This document shows positions 23,864 through 32,736 of a stretch of 33,695 nucleotides of DNA, in pieces (the stretch's first letter is position 1; every line of letters begins with the position of its first letter). The translations under genes and the position numbers were made by a program. The notes below the pieces were generated by a model. It did no database searches and was not told where the DNA came from. It worked only from the letters and a program-made list of their open reading frames with translations. This DNA is from Mesorhizobium alhagi CCNWXJ12-2 (GTDB taxonomy: Bacteria; Pseudomonadota; Alphaproteobacteria; Rhizobiales; Rhizobiaceae), in the NCBI RefSeq assembly GCF_000236565.1, contig NZ_AHAM01000088.1, positions 1-33,695 of the forward strand. The letters run 5' to 3'.

Positions 23864-25114
23864 TCATTCGCCAAGTTGTTCGATCACTTCGAGAACATCC
23901 CTCTCGGCCTTCCGCCCGCCGAATTCTTCGACGATGCCGAAAGCCCCGCCATATCCCCAAAGCGACCACGCAAATCCGTGGTCTTCGGCAAGCCGGATCA
24001 TGTCGCGCACATAGGCGGCCCGCCATTGCGGGGGCATAATGGCGGGATTTTCGTATTCCTGGCGGATCATGCCGAACTCGCTGAGTATGATATCGCCTGG
24101 ATCGATACGGTTTTTCTCTGCCCACTCCGCCACCACGCGAAACGGGGCGCTCATCTCCTCTTCCAACTCCTCCTTGGTATCGACCAATGCGATTTGCTCG
24201 TCGAGATAGGCGAGCATGCCTAAGCGGCGCGTCAAGGGAGCCTCGCTGCCAATCGTTCGACGCGCGTTCTCAACGCCTTCGGCCAGCTCGTCTGGAAAGG
24301 CATATGGCGGATAGGGAATGCCGGTCACGTAACGGATGAAATCGCCCGCCCATTGGGCCCCCTGCGTTGTGAGGATGAATGGCGAGTAGGAGTGAAACCC
24401 CCAAAGAATATTGTCATCCCAAATCGCTTTTGGATCGATGGCGGCAAGGCCTTCCGCGCTACTCCAGCAGGCGCCTGTAAGCACCAGGGTCAATCGCGGT
24501 GCGGAACTGCGGGCAGCCGCAAAGAGTCGGGTCAGCTTGTCGCGCCACTGATCGGCCTCCTCCCCTTCGCAGCCGATAACCGGCTCGTTCATGAGTTCGA
24601 AGGCGACACTCTCGGGATCCTGGCCGGAAAGCGTGCGACCCATCTCGCGAACGAGGTCGAGATAACGCTCGAACAGCGCTTCGTCCCGCAAGATCTCCTC
24701 GGCTCCGGCAAAACGATCAGCCCCGAGCGGGATCGGATGCAGGTCCACGATGGCCTTCAAGCCGGCGGCCTCGGCAAGCTGTACTGCCTCCAAAACGGAG
24801 GCAAGCAGGCGCGGCCTCAGTGCTGCCGATTGCGACGACAGGAACGGCAGCGGGTCGACCGGTATGCGAACGAAATCAAAGCCCGCACCCCTCAATGCGG
24901 CCAGTTCATCGAGACCGACCGTCCGCCGCCATTCGGGATAAGGAAGCAGGACGTCCTCTTTCGACCACTCCGCTTCATTCGGCCAGGTGACCCAGAGGTC
25001 GAGATTGATTCCGCGTTTGGCCGAGAAGCTGGCCGCCTGCAGCGGCGTCAATGAAATGAGCAGGGCTGCCCCGACCAGGACCAAGGGATTTTTGAAGAAA
25101 GCGCCTTTCATCAT
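23864..25114 (-). CDS. Secreted glycoside hydrolase family 5 (cellulase-like)
   Basis: This 416-residue enzyme is predicted to hydrolyse beta-glucan-type linkages outside the cytoplasm. A signal peptide (residues 1-28, ending LQA) precedes a TIM barrel. AFELMNEP carries the acid/base Glu (E177), FHSYSPF (240-246) matches the conserved His-x-Tyr strand, and IILSEFG carries the nucleophile (E346). The opening GINLDLWVTWP and FDFVRIPVDP are typical of GH5. It is the first chromosomal gene beyond the att site; its stop is 59 bases from the tRNA fragment. A role in exopolysaccharide trimming or cellulose metabolism is plausible but the substrate cannot be read from sequence. Confidence 0.88.
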   Translation of the reverse strand: MMKGAFFKNPLVLVGAALLISLTPLQAASFSAKRGINLDLWVTWPNEAEWSKEDVLLPYPEWRRTVGLDELAALRGAGFDFVRIPVDPLPFLSSQSAALRPRLLASVLEAVQLAEAAGLKAIVDLHPIPLGADRFAGAEEILRDEALFERYLDLVREMGRTLSGQDPESVAFELMNEPVIGCEGEEADQWRDKLTRLFAAARSSAPRLTLVLTGACWSSAEGLAAIDPKAIWDDNILWGFHSYSPFILTTQGAQWAGDFIRYVTGIPYPPYAFPDELAEGVENARRTIGSEAPLTRRLGMLAYLDEQIALVDTKEELEEEMSAPFRVVAEWAEKNRIDPGDIILSEFGMIRQEYENPAIMPPQWRAAYVRDMIRLAEDHGFAWSLWGYGGAFGIVEEFGGRKAERDVLEVIEQLGE

Positions 25115-25378
25115 CTAGCGCCCGCAAAACGTAATCATCGCCGGACTTCTTTGGTTAGCGTTGCGCTCAAACCCTCGTTCAAGTCGATTGAATTGCGGGT
25201 CATCAAAGTTCGCTTTCTACCGAGGCGAATTAACCGTGCCGGAAGCCTCCTCCTTGAGCTGCCGCCATGACGGCGTATAAGAACTGAACTAACGAACCAT
25301 AACAATTTCAACTCGCATTTTCCGAACGCGGCAGTTGCTGATTTCTGGCGACAAGCAATGGGGCAGGAGCTGGATAAC

Positions 25379-26179
25379 ATGACGGTGGTTGACCGGTGGC
25401 GACCAGAGACCGCGGCAGGCGGATTTACTCGGGACGATGAGGACATAGCGTTCTACACACACATCAACGCCCTTGTGCGCCCTGATATGGTCGTGGTCGA
25501 TTTGGGAGCTGGGCGGGGGTCCCGCTTCGATGACGGAAGCGCTCCATTCCGCAAATCGTTTTGCAACTTTCAGGGCCGCGTCGGGAAGGTCATCGGGTTA
25601 GACGTCGATCCTGTTGTCATGAAGCATCCACATCTTGACGAAGCTCATGTGATCGAGGCAGGCGGCAGCCTGCCGCTGGCAGACAGCAGCGTCGATGTCG
25701 TCTTCTGCGAATGGGTGATCGAGCATGTCGAACATCCCGAGGAATTTGCACGTGAGGTTCAGAGAGTTCTCAAGCCCGGCGGGTGGTTCTGCGCGCTCAC
25801 ACCAAACCGTTTTGGCTATGTCGGCATCTCCAACAGGGTCGTGCCGGAGGGGTTCAAGGACCGCCTGATGCGGCGTGTCTGGCCGGAGCGGCCGCCAGAG
25901 GACGTGTTTCCCACATTCTATCGAATGAACACCTTGGGCAGCATCCGGCGCGCATTGGGTGAAGAAAACTGGACGCACCACGGCTACACTTCCAACGGCA
26001 CTCCAAGATATCACGGAGGGACGGCAATCGGCTTTGCCCTCGTCTCGCTTCTGCAGTGGTCCATGCCGCCTGCCATGCGCACAAACCTCCTCGTGTTCTC
26101 GCAAAAGCGGCCACAGGCGACGGGTGCGCACGCTTTTTCGCCGGATGCTATTCGGAGAAGCTCGCAGCTAACCCATTAA
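25379..26179 (+). CDS. Class I SAM-dependent methyltransferase
   Basis: This 266-residue protein has a Rossmann-fold methyltransferase core: motif I VVDLGAGRGSRF, an acidic strand 2 end IGLDVDP, LPLADSSVDVVFCEWVIEHV and LKPGGWFCALTPNRFGYV (Methyltransf_11 pattern). The C-terminal third, FPTFYRMNTLGSIRRAL, resembles methyltransferases near polysaccharide genes. The start at 25379 follows AGGAG by nine bases; an ATG at 25358 is in frame but lacks such a signal. The substrate is unknown. It is divergent from the GH5 gene, and convergent with the diguanylate cyclase gene 82 bases away. Confidence 0.85.
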   Translation: MTVVDRWRPETAAGGFTRDDEDIAFYTHINALVRPDMVVVDLGAGRGSRFDDGSAPFRKSFCNFQGRVGKVIGLDVDPVVMKHPHLDEAHVIEAGGSLPLADSSVDVVFCEWVIEHVEHPEEFAREVQRVLKPGGWFCALTPNRFGYVGISNRVVPEGFKDRLMRRVWPERPPEDVFPTFYRMNTLGSIRRALGEENWTHHGYTSNGTPRYHGGTAIGFALVSLLQWSMPPAMRTNLLVFSQKRPQATGAHAFSPDAIRRSSQLTH

Positions 26180-26261
26180 TGACGCGATACTGCGGCTCGA
26201 TGTGCGGCGATGCCTGCGCGACGCGCCGGGCCCCCGGACTATCTCCACAAGACGTGCGGAG

Positions 26262-27032
26262 TTACGCCACTGCCGGGATGGAATAGTCGAAAGCGACGCG
26301 ATTGCGGCCGAGCCGCTTGGCTTCGTAGAGGCAGCGGTCCGCCTGGCGCAGCACGTCGGCGACTTTGGCCCGGTCCATCGCCGCTCCGCCGATGCTGACG
26401 GTGAGGCCGGGCGCCTCCGAAGCATCCGGATGCCAGGGGATGCACTGCACCTGCCGCCGGATAAGGTCGGCCATTTGCATGCCCTCGTCGAGGCTTACGG
26501 AGACGAGCAGGATGCCGAACTCCTCGCCGCCGATCCTGCCGACGAAATCCTTCCGGCGCACCGCATATTGCAACGCCTTGGCGATCTTCATCAGCGCCTC
26601 GTCGCCCTTTGGATGGCCGTAGCTGTCGTTGATCCGTTTGAAGTGGTCGGCATCTACGATCAGCACCACGTGGCTGTCGTTGCGCTCACGATGCTGCTCG
26701 AGCTGGTGCAGGAAGCCTTCGCGGTTGAGCAGCCCTGTCATGTGGTCGTGACGCGCGTTGAAAGCCAGGCGCTCATGCGCCTTGTTCAGATCGAGATGAG
26801 CCCTCTCAAGCTTCGCGTGGGCCGCCTGCAGATCTTCGCCCTGGGAGAAGACGTACCAGCCTATCGGCGTTCCAACGACGATCGGGATCACCAGGCATTC
26901 GACCCAGCTCAGCCAGTCGATCGGCATGCCCGCCGCCCACCGCACGGAAAAAGAAGTCACATAGGTCGCCGCCACTGCGATGGCGGTGAAAATCGAAATC
27001 CTGCCGAGAATGCGCTTTGTCCGCGGGTCCAT
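26262..27032 (-). CDS. Membrane diguanylate cyclase (GGDEF)
   Basis: This 256-residue protein makes cyclic di-GMP from two GTP. Two transmembrane helices (about 12-31 and 43-62) are joined by a short periplasmic loop, then a coiled-coil linker (65-92) leads to the GGDEF domain. The active site is GGEEF (168-172), a functional variant. RRKD (159-162), five residues before it, matches the inhibitory I-site RxxD. DADHFKRINDSYGH is the conserved magnesium and nucleotide region. With almost no sensor domain, the signal is probably membrane-related or comes from a partner. Confidence 0.92.
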   Translation of the reverse strand: MDPRTKRILGRISIFTAIAVAATYVTSFSVRWAAGMPIDWLSWVECLVIPIVVGTPIGWYVFSQGEDLQAAHAKLERAHLDLNKAHERLAFNARHDHMTGLLNREGFLHQLEQHRERNDSHVVLIVDADHFKRINDSYGHPKGDEALMKIAKALQYAVRRKDFVGRIGGEEFGILLVSVSLDEGMQMADLIRRQVQCIPWHPDASEAPGLTVSIGGAAMDRAKVADVLRQADRCLYEAKRLGRNRVAFDYSIPAVA

Positions 27033-27095
27033 GGCTCAACTATAGCGGATACAAGATGAAACGCCGTTTATTGAATTTCGTAAATTTTTAGCCGC

Positions 27096-27112
27096 GCGCT
27101 CAAATAGAGCGC
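27096..27112 (-). terminator. Possible terminator after hdaA
   Basis: GCGCTC-AAATA-GAGCGC forms a perfect six-base-pair hairpin 11 bases after the hdaA stop. The following minus-strand bases are AU-rich but not a clean U run, so the call is tentative. Confidence 0.35.
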
Positions 27113-27122
27113 CCGCACGATC

Positions 27123-27824
27123 TCAAATTTCGAACTCGGCCTGGCCGCGATCGATCGCGTCGACTGTATCGGCGGCGAGACTGCGCGTGATGCGCGTCTT
27201 CTGCTCGAGGGCCGCGCGGTCCAGCCGGCCGACGATGCGTATGGCCGTCGCCAGCGAGCGCTCGATGCGCCGGACCAGAAACTGCACGACGTTGGCGTCA
27301 ACCTCGATCTGCCGGTCAGCGAAGAGCTTGGTGATGACGCCAGCTAGGAGCAGGTCGTCCGGCTCGTGGATTTCTACCGTAGCGGCGGCTTTGAGCCTGG
27401 ACATGAGGTCGGGAAGCGCCACACCCCAGGCGGCGGGAAAGCGCCGCGCTGTCAGGAGTACATGCGTGCCCGCCGCCCGCGCGGCATTGATCAGGTGAAA
27501 CAGCCCCTGCTCGTCGAGCCCGCCGCGATCGGCGTCGTCGATGAGTGCCGGGCGGCCCGCATCCAGCCCGGAGACTTCGCTCTCGATGCGCCGCGGGTCG
27601 AGCGTCGCCGCGTCGGATGTTTCGCGCCAGATCGAAGCCAGATGCGATTTGCCCGAGCCGGCAGGTCCGGCCAGAACGACCACTGTCGCCGGCCAGTCCG
27701 GCCAGCGGTCGATGAGCGCCACGGCCTGCCTGTTGGCGTCAGAAACCACGAGGTCGTCACGCGAATAACCCGTGGAATGGCCGAGATCGAGCGGCAGCTG
27801 GCGTGGTTTTTCAGGCGTGCGCAT
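27123..27824 (-). CDS. hdaA: DnaA-related regulator HdaA (regulatory inactivation of DnaA)
   Basis: This protein of about 233 residues resembles DnaA domain III without its DNA-binding domain. QLPLDLG near the N-terminus (9-15) is the clamp-binding motif that tethers Hda-type proteins to the DnaN ring. Walker A is GPAGSGKS (53-60), Walker B ALIDDADRG, and a sensor-1/lid region with LLTARRFPAAW and LPDLMSRLKAA follows. HdaA stimulates ATP hydrolysis by DnaA after replication starts. ATG 27824 lies inside the 3' end of the permease gene (14-base overlap), which supports one operon of phosphatidyltransferase, permease and hdaA. A frame extension to 27845 is less likely. Confidence 0.88.
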   Translation of the reverse strand: MRTPEKPRQLPLDLGHSTGYSRDDLVVSDANRQAVALIDRWPDWPATVVVLAGPAGSGKSHLASIWRETSDAATLDPRRIESEVSGLDAGRPALIDDADRGGLDEQGLFHLINAARAAGTHVLLTARRFPAAWGVALPDLMSRLKAAATVEIHEPDDLLLAGVITKLFADRQIEVDANVVQFLVRRIERSLATAIRIVGRLDRAALEQKTRITRSLAADTVDAIDRGQAEFEI

Positions 27825-29007
27825 CGCCGTCACGTTCACCGTCACCGCCCGCCGGCTTGGTCAGCCGGACGGCTTTGGCCTTCACGGGCTCTTCGACATG
27901 GCCCTTGTAAAGCGGCGATTCGAGATAGCGGGAAATGGCGAAGCGTACCAGCACCGCCACCGACGCCGCCGCAGGTACGGCGATCAGCAGGCCGACGAAA
28001 CCGAACAGCGCGCCGAACGCGAACAGCGCAAACATCAGCCAGACCGGATGGAGCCCGACGCTTTTCCCGACAAGGCGCGGCTGCAGGATGTTGCCCTCGA
28101 TGAACTGCCCGGCGAAGAACACGCCGGCAACGACCAGCACCATTGTCCAGTCCGGCCAGAATTGCACGAGCGCAAGACCGACCGAAAGCACCAGCCCGAC
28201 CAGCGAGCCGACATAGGGGATGAAACTGATCAGCCCGGCGAACAGGCCGATGAGGATGCCGAAGTTCAAGCCTGTGAGCGTCAGCCCGACAGCGTACATG
28301 GCGCCGAGGATCAGGCAAAGCGTGCCCTGCCCGCGCACGAAGCCCGCGGTCGCCGTATTGATGTCGGTGGCGAGCTGGCGGACCGTCTCGACATGATCGC
28401 GTGGCACCCAGCTGTCGACCGTCGCCACCATGCGGTCCCAGTCGAGCAGCATGTAGAACGCCACGACCGGCGTGACGATGAACAGGCCGGCAATGCTGAA
28501 TATGGCGACGCCCGAGTTCCAGATCGACTGGAACACGGTCGTGACCAGGCCCATGCCCGAAGTCAGCAGCGAATTCAGGCCTTCCTGCAGGCTGCCCGCA
28601 TCCAGTCCGAATCTCTGTTCCAGCCAGTTCGGATCATAAGAGGTGACCAGGGCCTGGAACCGGCTCAGATATTCCGGCAGCTTGACGAGAAAATCTGAAA
28701 GCTGGGAGGCGAGCACGGGGATCAGTATCACCAGGGCGAGCACCAGCACGACGAGGAAGGCAATCAGGATCAGGATCGTCGCCATCACCCGCGACAGGCC
28801 GATCCGCTCGAGCCGGTCGGCGACCGGGTCGAGGAAATAGGCGAGCACCATCCCGGCCACGAAAGGCAGCAGGATGTCGCTGAACAGATAGACGAATACC
28901 GCGAGAATGATCGCGGTGATGACCCAGAACCGGATCTGCCGGCGGAACGCCGCGGAGGCAGCATCCTCGAGCGTCACGTCAACTGTCTGGAGTTTTGCTT
29001 TCGCCAT
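27811..29007 (-). CDS. AI-2E/PerM family transporter
   Basis: This 398-residue inner-membrane protein has about eight transmembrane helices. An N-terminal pair (FWVITAIILAVFVYLFSDIL, then LPFVAGMVLAYFLDPVADRL) carries the family's LDPVxDxLxR signature. A soluble segment is at about 110-190, and a C-terminal bundle contains LIGLFAGLISFIPYVGSLVG (the IPYxG motif) and EGNILQPRLVGKSVGLHPVW. The PERMease-like family exports small molecules or ions; its substrate here is unknown. The tail is charged and cytosolic. The next gene upstream overlaps its start slightly and the following hdaA gene overlaps its end. Confidence 0.9.
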   Translation of the reverse strand: MAKAKLQTVDVTLEDAASAAFRRQIRFWVITAIILAVFVYLFSDILLPFVAGMVLAYFLDPVADRLERIGLSRVMATILILIAFLVVLVLALVILIPVLASQLSDFLVKLPEYLSRFQALVTSYDPNWLEQRFGLDAGSLQEGLNSLLTSGMGLVTTVFQSIWNSGVAIFSIAGLFIVTPVVAFYMLLDWDRMVATVDSWVPRDHVETVRQLATDINTATAGFVRGQGTLCLILGAMYAVGLTLTGLNFGILIGLFAGLISFIPYVGSLVGLVLSVGLALVQFWPDWTMVLVVAGVFFAGQFIEGNILQPRLVGKSVGLHPVWLMFALFAFGALFGFVGLLIAVPAAASVAVLVRFAISRYLESPLYKGHVEEPVKAKAVRLTKPAGGDGERDGDAHA

Positions 29008-29536
29008 AGCCGCTCATATGCCTCAGCCAGGCCACGAGATAGGCTGCGGCCGAAGCGACGGTCAAGAGGCCGGACAGGAATATAAGGCCCGTGCGGAGCG
29101 GGCCGAAAAGCATTTCGAAGGCGAGCTCGGCAAGCACCACCGCCGCAAGTACGATCTGGACAAGCGTATTGGCTTTTGAAACCAGCAGCGGTTTCATTGC
29201 CACCGGCCTTCCCATGATCGTCGAGAGAAGCACGGCGCTTACGATCAGCGCGTCGCGCGACACCGCCGCGACAACAAGCCAGAGCGGCAGTTCGCCCATG
29301 AAGCCGAGGACGATGAAAACACAGACAAGCAGAAGCTTGTCGGCCATCGGGTCCATATACGCCCCAAGTTCGGAGCGCTGGTTGAAGTGCCGGGCGACGA
29401 AACCATCGACGCCGTCCGAAATGCCTGCGATCAGGAACCCGGCGAAGGCCCAATCCATATGCCCGGCCAGCAACGCGTAGACGACGCCCGGCACCAGCAC
29501 GAAGCGCAGGATCGTGATCATGTTGGCTACGGTCAC
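28979..29536 (-). CDS. CDP-alcohol phosphatidyltransferase (PgsA-like)
   Basis: This protein of about 185 residues is an integral membrane enzyme that transfers a phosphatidyl group from CDP-diacylglycerol to an alcohol, probably glycerol-3-phosphate. The signature D-x2-DG-x2-AR-x8-G-x3-D-x3-D is complete (D41, D44, G45, A48, R49, G58, D62, D66). NMITILRFVLVPGV at the start is typical. GTG 29536 follows GGAGA with good spacing; the frame opens at 29602 without such a signal. The 3' end overlaps the permease gene by 29 bases, so the two are co-transcribed. The substrate alcohol is not proven; the genome may hold another pgsA. Confidence 0.85.
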   Translation of the reverse strand: MTVANMITILRFVLVPGVVYALLAGHMDWAFAGFLIAGISDGVDGFVARHFNQRSELGAYMDPMADKLLLVCVFIVLGFMGELPLWLVVAAVSRDALIVSAVLLSTIMGRPVAMKPLLVSKANTLVQIVLAAVVLAELAFEMLFGPLRTGLIFLSGLLTVASAAAYLVAWLRHMSGYGESKTPDS

Positions 29537-29727
29537 GGCATCTCCATATTCCAGGCCGACCTTCCTGTTACATGGTCGGAAAGAGCATCTGCCGCAAGGC
29601 ACTCGCGCGCAAGGTCTGATTTAGAGGCTTCAATCGGCCAAGCCAGCGGTTGGGCAAGCGTCTTCTTGCTAGGCGTGACGGTTCATGCGAATAGCGCCAT
29701 GATAGCGGCCGCAGCCAGGGAAGCGAA

Positions 29728-30792
29728 ATGGGCGAACGGAAGAACGGGCTGACCTACGCCGAGGCTGGCGTCGACATCGACGCCGGCAATGCGATGGTGG
29801 AAAAGATCAAGCCGCTGGTCCGCTCAACCAGGCGTCCTGGCGCGGATGGCGAGATCGGCGGCTTCGGCGGTCTGTTCGACCTAAAGGCCGCGGGATTTTC
29901 CGATCCCATTCTGGTGGCCGCCAATGACGGCGTCGGCACCAAGCTCAAGGTCGCGATCGAAGCCGGCAAGCACGACACGATCGGCATCGATCTCGTTGCC
30001 ATGTGCGTCAACGACATCGTTGTCCAGGGCGCCGAGCCGCTGTTCTTCCTCGACTATTTCGCCACCGGAAAGCTGGATCCGGATCACGGCGCATCGATTG
30101 TAGCGGGCATCGCCGAAGGCTGCCGTCAGGCCGGCTGCGCGCTGATCGGCGGCGAGACGGCGGAAATGCCCGGAATGTATCATGGCAACGACTACGATCT
30201 CGCCGGCTTCGCCGTCGGCGCCGCCGAGCGCGGCCAGCTTCTGCCCACCGACGATATCGTAGAGGGCGACGTTCTCCTTGGCCTCGCCTCCTCCGGACTG
30301 CATTCCAACGGTTTTTCGCTGGTCCGGCGCATCGTCGCGGCAAGCGGCGTCGGCTGGCAGGATGCCGCGCCTTTCGCCGATGAAGGGACATTGGCCGAAG
30401 CACTGCTCGAGCCCACCCGCATCTATGTGAAATCGGTGCTCAAGGCGATCCGCGGCACCCACGGCATCAAGGCACTGGCCCACATCACCGGCGGCGGTTT
30501 TCCCGAGAACATACCGCGCGTGCTGCCCAAGGATTTCTCGGCCGAACTCGACCTCGAGGCGATCGACGTGCCGCCGGTTTTCGGATGGCTTGCCAAGACC
30601 GGAGGCGTCGCGCCGACCGAGATGATGCGCACCTTCAATTGCGGCGTCGGTATGATCCTCGTCGTCGCGTCGGGCCAGGCCGCCCAAGTCGCTGCCGTGC
30701 TTCAGGAGGCCGGCGAAACCGTATCGCCGATCGGCCGCATCGTGCCGCGCCGCGACGCCGGCGTCATCTACCGGGGAGCGATCGCGCTATGA
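29728..30792 (+). CDS. purM: Phosphoribosylformylglycinamidine cyclo-ligase
   Basis: This is the 354-residue AIR synthetase that closes the imidazole ring in step five of purine synthesis, using ATP on FGAM. The N-terminal [14 protein letters not shown], then [43 protein letters not shown] and [11 protein letters not shown] are all diagnostic. The length is standard. The ATG follows GGGAAGCGAA. The stop overlaps the purN start as ATGA, giving translational coupling. It is divergent from the phosphatidyltransferase gene across about 190 bp. Confidence 0.97.
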   Translation: MGERKNGLTYAEAGVDIDAGNAMVEKIKPLVRSTRRPGADGEIGGFGGLFDLKAAGFSDPILVAANDGVGTKLKVAIEAGKHDTIGIDLVAMCVNDIVVQGAEPLFFLDYFATGKLDPDHGASIVAGIAEGCRQAGCALIGGETAEMPGMYHGNDYDLAGFAVGAAERGQLLPTDDIVEGDVLLGLASSGLHSNGFSLVRRIVAASGVGWQDAAPFADEGTLAEALLEPTRIYVKSVLKAIRGTHGIKALAHITGGGFPENIPRVLPKDFSAELDLEAIDVPPVFGWLAKTGGVAPTEMMRTFNCGVGMILVVASGQAAQVAAVLQEAGETVSPIGRIVPRRDAGVIYRGAIAL

Positions 30793-31502
30793 GCATCAGC
30801 CGCAAACGCACGACCATCCTAATTTCCGGACGCGGCTCCAACATGGCGTCCCTGATCGAGGCGGCTTCCGAGCGGAGCTTTCCGGCAGAGATCGTCGGGG
30901 TCATCTCCGACAAGGCGGACGCGCGCGGCCTCCACATCGCCGCCAGCAGGGGCCTGCCGGCTCGCATAATCGCCCGGAGTGATTTTTCCAGCAAGGAAGC
31001 TCATGACGCGGCCATCGACGATGCGCTGTCGACCTTCGAGGCGGAGATCGTCTGCCTCGCTGGCTATATGCGGCTCTTGACCACCGGTTTCGTGGAAAAA
31101 TGGCAGGGCCGGATGCTCAACATCCACCCTGCCCTGCTTCCTGCTTTCCGGGGGCTCGACACCCACACGCGCGCGCTGGAAGCCGGCATGCGCATCCATG
31201 GCTGCACGGTCCATTTCGTCACAGCGGAAACCGATTCCGGCCCGATCATTGCGCAGGCCGCGGTGCCGGTGCTTCTCGATGACACTGAGGCTGCGCTCGC
31301 AGCCCGCGTGCTTAAGGCGGAACACCATCTCTATCCCCTCGCCCTGCGCATGGTCGCGCTCGGCATGGCGCGGATGGAAGGTGGCCGCACAGTCTTTGCC
31401 GACACCGAACTGGTCGAGCAGAGCGCCGGCGGCTTCCTGTCGTCGCCAAGTGCTATCCGCGAAGCCGTCGACCTGGAGCAGCTCGCTCGCTTCACGCCGT
31501 GA
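30789..31502 (+). CDS. purN: Phosphoribosylglycinamide formyltransferase
   Basis: This 237-residue GAR transformylase moves a formyl group from 10-formyl-THF to GAR in step three of purine synthesis. [14 protein letters not shown] binds the phosphate. [14 protein letters not shown] and [17 protein letters not shown] carry the catalytic Asn and His, and [10 protein letters not shown] the catalytic Asp. It is about 20 residues longer than many homologues at the C-terminus ([15 protein letters not shown]-type end). The ATG overlaps the purM stop. Confidence 0.97.
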   Translation: MSISRKRTTILISGRGSNMASLIEAASERSFPAEIVGVISDKADARGLHIAASRGLPARIIARSDFSSKEAHDAAIDDALSTFEAEIVCLAGYMRLLTTGFVEKWQGRMLNIHPALLPAFRGLDTHTRALEAGMRIHGCTVHFVTAETDSGPIIAQAAVPVLLDDTEAALAARVLKAEHHLYPLALRMVALGMARMEGGRTVFADTELVEQSAGGFLSSPSAIREAVDLEQLARFTP

Positions 31503-31530
31503 CACGGCCCGCCAACCGCGAACCGGGATC

Positions 31531-32046
31531 ATGAAACGGCTGCTGCTGTTGCGCCATGCGAAATCGAGCTGGGACGACCCGGCCCTCGCGGATTTCGACC
31601 GGCCGCTCGCACCGCGCGGACGCAAAGCCGCACCGCTCATGGGCCGGGAACTCGCCGCCCGCGACTGGCTGCCGCAACTGGCGCTGGTGTCACCGGCAGC
31701 GCGCAGCCGTGAGACGTGGGAGCTGGTCGCAGCCGCACTGCCCGGCTCCGTGTCAGCCGATTTCCCCGATCTTCTCTACGACGCCACACCGGAAGACGTG
31801 CTTTCCGAAATTCGACGAACACCGAAAGCCATAAAGACGCTGCTCGTCCTCGGCCACAATCCGGGCCTCGAAGACCTCGCCAAGCGACTTGCCGGCGCAA
31901 ACTCCGAGAAAAAGGCTTTGCAGCAGCTTCGCGAAAAATTCCCGACCGCGGCGCTCGCCCGCTTTGATTTCGACGGCAAATGGGAAAAGTTGCGCTTTGG
32001 CGATGCCCGGCTCACACATTGCCTACGGCCGAGGGACTTGGGCTGA
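31531..32046 (+). CDS. SixA-like histidine phosphatase
   Basis: This 171-residue protein belongs to the branch-2 histidine-phosphatase superfamily. LLLRHAKSSWDDP holds the RH catalytic pair, RPLAPRGRKAAPLMG and LVSPAARSRETW the phosphate-binding arginines, and LVLGHNPGLEDLA the second catalytic His. Short proteins of this form resemble SixA, which dephosphorylates phosphohistidine on phosphotransfer proteins. The start at 31531 follows CCGGGATC; longer frames overlap purN and are not credible. It sits 28 bases after purN and may be read from the same transcript. Confidence 0.88.
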   Translation: MKRLLLLRHAKSSWDDPALADFDRPLAPRGRKAAPLMGRELAARDWLPQLALVSPAARSRETWELVAAALPGSVSADFPDLLYDATPEDVLSEIRRTPKAIKTLLVLGHNPGLEDLAKRLAGANSEKKALQQLREKFPTAALARFDFDGKWEKLRFGDARLTHCLRPRDLG

Positions 32047-32082
32047 CGGCGGAAAGGGCGTGCCTGCGGATACCCCCGGTGA

Positions 32083-32122
32083 TTGCCGAATCTTGAAACT
32101 GGTAGCATAATTTGCTACCAGT
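32083..32122 (+). promoter_or_regulatory. Promoter and operator of the parDE locus
   Basis: TTGCCG (32083-32088), 17 bases, then CATAAT (32106-32111) makes a well-spaced sigma-70-type promoter. A perfect inverted repeat, ACTGGTAGC-7-GCTACCAGT (32098-32122), covers the -10 box. This fits autorepression by the ParD-ParE complex. The gene starts 21 bases after the operator. Confidence 0.7.
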
Positions 32123-32142
32123 GCTCCCAAGGAGTTCGCTGA

Positions 32143-32430
32143 ATGTCATCTGTCGAAAAAGTAAGCGTGGCGCTGTCGCCGGAACTGCTCGAGACGGTCA
32201 GGCAGGCCGTCGCGACGGGCGAATATGCTTCGGCAAGCGAGGTCATACGCGAGGCGCTGCGCGACTGGCGGCTTCGACAGCCGCTCAAGCGGGCCGAAGT
32301 AGAGAGGCTTCGAAAGGCTTGGTCTGAGGGTCTCGATAGCGGTGAAGTCCGCGCTTTCGACATGGAGGATATAAAGCGACGCGCGCGCGAACGGTTCCAG
32401 AACGCATCGAACGTTCGCCGTAATGGCTGA
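32143..32430 (+). CDS. parD: Type II antitoxin of the ParD/CopG ribbon-helix-helix family
   Basis: This 95-residue antitoxin binds the operator and neutralises the ParE toxin. KVSVALSPELLETVRQAVATG gives the ribbon and first helix, EYASASEVIREALRDWRLRQ the second helix, as in the VSVALTPEL class of ParD. The C-terminal 40 residues (KAWSEGLDSGEVRAFDMEDI) are the toxin-wrapping tail. It overlaps the toxin gene by eight bases. Confidence 0.92.
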   Translation: MSSVEKVSVALSPELLETVRQAVATGEYASASEVIREALRDWRLRQPLKRAEVERLRKAWSEGLDSGEVRAFDMEDIKRRARERFQNASNVRRNG

Positions 32431-32716
32431 GGTTCGCATCGTCCGAAGCCCAGCGGCTGAGGACGATCTCATCTACATCTGGTGCATGGTTGCACTCGAC
32501 AACCCGCCTGCGGCAGACCGGCTTCTCGACTCCATCGCGGAACGGATATGGCAACTCGCAACGTTTCCCGATTCCGCGCCGCTCAGGCCCGATATCGGGC
32601 GGGATGCAAGAGTCCTGCAGGTCGGGAGTTATGTCGTCCTGTACAGGCATTTGGGCGGAACGGTCGAAATCGTGAGAATCGTGCATGGCGCGCGCGATCT
32701 GACCACGCTCATATAG
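32423..32716 (+). CDS. parE: ParE/RelE-family toxin
   Basis: This 97-residue toxin has the RelE/ParE fold: VRIVRSPAAEDDLIYIWCMVA, then AADRLLDSIAERIWQLATFP, followed by RVLQVGSYVVLYRH and VEIVRIVHGARDL. ParE toxins usually poison DNA gyrase, while RelE toxins cleave mRNA. The absence of RelE catalytic charged residues and the partner type favour ParE. It is translationally coupled to the antitoxin. The locus lies on the chromosomal side, well beyond the island border. Confidence 0.92.
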   Translation: MAEVRIVRSPAAEDDLIYIWCMVALDNPPAADRLLDSIAERIWQLATFPDSAPLRPDIGRDARVLQVGSYVVLYRHLGGTVEIVRIVHGARDLTTLI

Positions 32717-32736
32717 GCGCCTTCAGTCGCGAACGT

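Noticed and set aside
27772-28698. Plus-strand open frame of about 308 codons rich in Arg, His, Gln and Asp
   Set aside because: Antisense to the AI-2E-type transporter. Its composition is typical of a shadow frame.
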